Source of the DNA: Scolanthus callimorphus
Taxonomy: Eukaryota > Cnidaria > Anthozoa > Actiniaria > Edwardsiidae
NCBI GenBank assembly: GCA_033964015.1
Contig: JAWWUD010000060.1
Span: 620,001 to 684,000 of the forward strand
Direction: 5' to 3'
Length of the DNA: 64,000 bases
In this document: one piece after another, positions 48,001 to 54,000 of the stretch
How positions within the stretch are numbered: position 1 is the stretch's first letter
How the letters are laid out: each line of letters starts with the position of its first letter
Notes under the pieces: model-generated
What the model was told of the DNA's origin: nothing
The model's database searches: none
Seen by the model: the letters and a program-made list of their open reading frames with translations, nothing else
Translations under genes and position numbers: made by a program

Positions 48001-51000
48001 AGAGAAGAATTTTAGGTTTTCTCTTTGTAACTAGCGTATTCTTTTCCTTGCGCGCGTTTGTTTGTTTGTTTTTCTTGAGCGCGCGCATCTCATGCTTTGT
48101 ATATACACGTTATCATCTTTGTAACGGTTTTAGTAGCCGCCCTGATGAAGGATTGAAAGTAAAATCCGAAACGTTGGCATCTCTCGGCTCCTGTTTTGTC
48201 TGCTTTTTACCTTATTTACTTATAGGATCAAATTTAACCTTATGCATGTACCTGTATTTCTATGCTACTTTCGTGTGTCTGCGCGTTGGATGCTACGACG
48301 CGAATTTTTTTCCGGTAGCTGCTCCCAGATTATGACGGTTATTTTCAAGAACACACACGCCCGTGGAGGAGAAAGGAATGCAGAAAAAAACATGAGTTCG
48401 AGTGGGCAAAATTGTAGACTTTTTTTCGAAGCACACCACGGTTTGGTGAAACCCGCAGTAGCACCTATCCTAAACCAGCCATGAAGGTGGTCGATGCCTC
48501 CTGGCGACTACTTTAGGCTCATTACGATATCTGATGTTGATCTAGGCTCGAATACTTTGGCATCCAGTTCTATGGGGAATGTTGGAGTGACAGGGAAGCG
48601 ACATGCAAATGGGGTTACGCACGAGATGGGCTGCATGTGAAGGATAACAGCTCGAGTGACTGTTACAAAGGCGTGGGAGGCTTACGGACCAATATGGTGT
48701 ATCGAATAGAGGATATGCCAGGTAAATATCACATTACCATAAGGTTAAAACTAGAAATTCCTGCGAGGAAGTAACGTGCTTGGAGCATTGAGCGGGGCTG
48801 CTAGTCTGTCTGCAAAAGGTTTTTTCAATATTTGTCATTCAACGTCAAGGGGGCATATGAGATTTTCAAGGTCCAACGTAAGTTTCGCACAAAGTCAGCC
48901 ATTTTTGTCAGTCCACTCGAAGAATAGACCTCCTCGGCTTGGGCGTAATGTTTTGCCCATTTCAGATCACGTGGCATCCGCATGAGGATTCTATCTTTGT
49001 TTCATAAAATGCTTCCATTTTCATATATCCTTCGGTGCGTAGCAGAAAAAGAGAGAGAGAGAATACTCATGGGAATTCCTCGTGATCTGAAATGGGAAAC
49101 ATTTTGCCCAAGCCGAGGAGGTCTATTGCATACATGTCCAGTGTTAAATAACATCAGTCTTTGTTTTATTCAGTCTGTTCTTGTATCCAGCTAATATCCT
49201 ACTTGAGAGTAAATTAAGAAAGCAATCAGTGCCTCCGTTTTGCCACAAAAGCCCGAATAAAAAACATATCTCGAACATTTCATTCTCGTACCCAGAGCCC
49301 CTCGCTCCTTCGACCATACATGAGTCGAGGTTGTGTCGGACAGAACGAACCCAAAGTTCACAGATATAAACGTGCGCTGGGTTAAAAAAAACAGGGCTGG
49401 TTTGATAAGGAAACTTTTTTCTGACAAAATTAGTGTGCTGGGAGGCCTAGCGACCTCCCAGGAATTAGGTCACTATATTTCATTATAGCGGAGCTCCCGC
49501 GGGCGCCCCATAGCTACATGAAGGAGGAAAGGAAACAACACAAAAGTGTATATGCATCGACCTGTTTTGTGATGGACTTCCGGTTTATTTACTTCCGTCC
49601 GTGGTTCCGTCGTCGCACAGGCAACCCATGACCAGTTTTACAGCGGAAGTAAAAAGGTTTATATCTGCGGAAGGGATGAAACTCAGACAACCAAACTTGG
49701 GTGAAGTTGTCTAAGTGGCAATGGGAGTGCGATGGCATAGTCACGTGGAATGACGTCATCGATGACGTCATCAAACGCGTGAAGGTTTATATCTTTGGAA
49801 GGGATGAACCTCGGACAACCAAACTTGGGTGAAGCTGTTTGAGTGGCAAGGGGTATGTAATGGCATAGTCACGTGATATGACGTCATCGATGGCGTCATC
49901 TAATGAGAAAAGGCTGATATCTTTGGAAGGGATGAACCTCAGACAATCAAACTTGGGTGAAGTTGTTTAAGTGGTAAGGGGGAACCTCAGACAACCAATC
50001 TTGGGTGAAGTAAGGGGGGTACGATGGCATGATCACGTGGTATGACGTCATCGATGACGTCATAAAATCAGAAAATGTATAAATCTTGGAAAGGGATGAA
50101 CCTCGCACAGAACCAAACTTGGTGAAATTATCTAAGTGGCAAGGATGATGGTAGTGTTTGGTCACGTGGTATGATGATGACAGGCTATGTACAATGGCTG
50201 CCTTTTGTCTCATTAACACAGAAAAATATGTAACCGGGAGCTCCGCTTTTAGCCAGTGGCTAAATATATATTAAGTTCTGATTCAAAGTCATGAGCAAAA
50301 GCAGCCCTATTGTATCGATGTGCTGAAAAACGTTGTGTTGTAATAGCTCTAGACAACAAATGTTGGTTCATTTAGGGTCATGTGGCCTTAAACAAACTCA
50401 ATAATTCCCCTTACGGGCAATAACTGCCATTGCCAGTCCGGGAAAGTATTATATTTGCCACGAGTCGAACTTCTCTTGCGGTACTAATAAATAAATTTGG
50501 TCCAGGCCTTATTAAAACGGCGGTAAATGGAACAACAATGCAATCTAGCTTTTGTGTTGTGTTTGTGTAGCGTGTTCTTCGGAGCTAACGTTTGAAACGT
50601 CAGTAAGCAGTGGAGCCGTGAACAGTGGCAACGATGTCTGGTGCGCGGGTAATACCGACCGCTTCCAGTGGATCACCATCGAACTCGACAAACCGATGAA
50701 AATATCAGGTCAGACAAGTAGTGTGTTACAACTAAAACCGTTGCATCGCGACCCACGTTTTCAAAACATCCAATTATTATTTTTTTTACTTTTGCTGTTC
50801 CACCAAGCAAACTATCTGAGCCAATGAAACTCTTGCGCCTAGTGCAGTCAAATGGCTTTCCTCTGAACTAAAACGTACAAGACATCATCGCGACGGAAAG
50901 CAGGGCGACTGTAGTAGACGAAAAAGGGCAACAATCTGATCGTGTCATGAGGTCTGACTAAATGATTTCACCATTTGGACTCAGCATGCTGTTACCATCG

Positions 51001-54000
51001 AGATATATCTTACGACAAAGATTGAGCGTTCTTTTTTCTCGAAGTTATTAAGAACTGAAAGATCGTTCCTGTTTTGTGTTTGATAAACGATTTAAAACAT
51101 TCACGCCAGAACGCAATGCGCCGTGTTATTAGGTCCTTGCGGCTTGATGAATTAATTTATATTCTGATTGTGAAAGTAAATATCTGATTATCTTCCAGTT
51201 ATACGAATACATGCCGGTAAATACCTAAGACCCTGAATTTTGGATACCAACATGGGGAGCTTTCCACAGTGCAGAAACAGGCGCTTATCACACTGCTTGA
51301 AAAGAAAGGAAAAGATAGGAGATGCATTTCGAATTGGAGACCTATTTCTCTACTAAACATTGACGTTAAAATCGCATCAAAATGCATTGCCCAGAGGTTG
51401 GAGAAGGTGTTGCCATGCATCATCTACAGTGATCAAAGCGCTTTTGTAAAAGGTAGAACGATATTTGATTCAGTTTGTACCGTGGATGACGTCATTGAGT
51501 TTATGAAGTATGGGGACCGAGAAGATATACTCGGTGCTTATGACTTTGAGAAAGCTTTCGATTCTCTTGATCGGAATTTTCTGTTGCGGACGTTAGAGTC
51601 TTTCGGGTTCGGCGAATCATTTATAAGATGGATTCAGATGTTCTACAAAAATACGAGGAGCTGCGTTTTGAATAATGATTTTGCCTCACCTTATTTCTCT
51701 GTGGAGAGGGGCGTTCGCCAAGGTGACCCCCTCGCCCTATCTGTTCATTATGGCCATCGAGTTGTTAGCTATTTGTATAAGAAATAATCCGGCCATCAAA
51801 GGCATTCGAGTAGGTGAACACGAGATAAAACTTGCACTTTTTGCTGACGACCTGACGATATTTGTTGAAAATAAGGATTCCTATTTTGAAGTTTTGAAAA
51901 TGCTCAAAATGTTCGGATCCTTCTCAGGTCTGAAGGTCAATAGCGATAAAACAGAAATTCTTTTATTGGGGAAAATGAAAATAACCCCGGATGATCTCAG
52001 GGTAAAACGCATATGTAAAACAGTTAAAATTCTTGGGGTTTTCTTTACAAATAATGCCTATTTGTTTCACAAGGAAAACTTTGAGGCAATAGAAAAATCC
52101 ATAAAAGAGTACCTCAAATCCTGGAATTGGCGTCCGCTAACTCTTATTGGAAGAATCCAGATACTAAAATCGTTAATTGTGCCAAAATTACTCTACCGAA
52201 TGTCACTAATGTACTGCAATAGGGAATTTATTAAAAGAATTAATGCCCTACTGTACAGTTTTCTTTGGAAAGGACGCAGAGACAAAGTCAAGAGATCGGT
52301 AATGATTACGTCTTTAAAGAACGGAGGACTTAAAATGGTTGATATCGAATCAATGATTATAGCACAAAGAATAATGTGTATCCGCAAATATTTGAGCGAG
52401 TACCAAGCAGGATGGAAGGCAGTACTTGATTTTTATCTCGCACCTGTTGGTGGTAAGTTTTTATTCCATTGTAATTTTTCTCTTTCAAAACTCGGTTTTT
52501 TCCTTCCGTCTTTTTACAGCCAATGCCTAAAAAAGTGGCAAAAAATGTTTGTAAAAACGCCCACGAGATATGAGGACATCTGTAATGAAATCATTTGGAA
52601 TAATCAAACATTGAGGTTGGGGGTATGCCTGTGTTTAGCAGACGGCTGATGGCAAAAGGCTTTAACAAAATTGGTGATTTGTTTTGTGACACGGGGAGAT
52701 TGAAATTTAGCAACCCAGCCCCCCCTGACCTATCACCTCTAGATGTCTTCTCCCTTTTTAGCATATACAATAGCATTCCAACCAAGTGGAAAACAACTTT
52801 CATTTCTAGAAAAAGTTGCCACCACGATCCCGCTTATGATAAATGTATTCACATATTGTCAAGACAATGTTAAGTATGATGTCCTGATTTTAAAATCAAA
52901 ATCTATTTATAATTTCCTCATTGATGAAAAGGCCGAATAACCAACAGCAATTATTAGGTATAATGAACTATTCAATAAGGGAGAGGATCTACCATGGGAA
53001 CAAATTTTTACCCTCCCTTTCTTAACAATGTTAGATACAAAACTCAGGGAATTCCAATTCAAAATACTACATAGAATTTTTTACACAAACGAGAAGCTTT
53101 TTAAGTTTAGAATTATTGATTCCCCAATGTGTTCTTTCTGCAACAATGACATTGAGACCCCTGAGCACTTTTTATACTATTGTCCTAAAATTCAGTCTTT
53201 GTGGAAGGAGGTACAAAGGTTTCTTAAAACACATTTAAAGTTTAATTTGATTTTGTCGCTGCAAACGATCACTCTTGGTTTATCTGATCAGGAGGACCAC
53301 GAGCATTATATTCTGGTTAACTTTATTATCCTGGAGGTTAAATTCTTCTTACACCTTTGCAAACAAAAAACAAGACACCCATCCTTCGATGGTTTTATTG
53401 CGTTACTTAAACGAACTTGTGAAATAGAAGAAACAGCCGCGAGAATTCGAAATAAAATAGGTTTTCACGATAAAAAATGGGGCCCGTTAAGACCATTGTT
53501 CAATTAAAAAAGGAAGGGGGATCCCCTGTCTGCTCTGCGCACCACGCAAAATGTCAAGTGCAATCTAAAAAACAAGCACTTTTTTTTCTCGTCTGTTTTT
53601 TTTTTTTTTATTATTATTATTATTTATGTACGTGTCAAGAAGTGATGTAAAGGGGGAGGGGGGGTTGTACTAGAGTGAAGGGTGTAAAAATTTATATAGA
53701 CTCTAATACCAATAAAAATGTTTAAATCTAAAAAAAATACCTAATGGCACGGCTTATTCCATTCGGCGCGTGAATATGTAACCCCTTGTCGCAACTGAAC
53801 AAGTTACGGTACAAAAATAAAAAAATCAACACACGCGAACTAGCCAAAAAACCTCAGGTGTGAATTGCTGTTCTTAATAAAGTTTGTAGAAGTAGTAAAT
53901 ACTACTATTTGTGTCATTATTTTCGTGGTTTGCGCGGCATTTCTGGTATTTCTGGAAGGAACTTTCTCATTAGCCACCAAGAGAGACAAGAAGAGAGACA

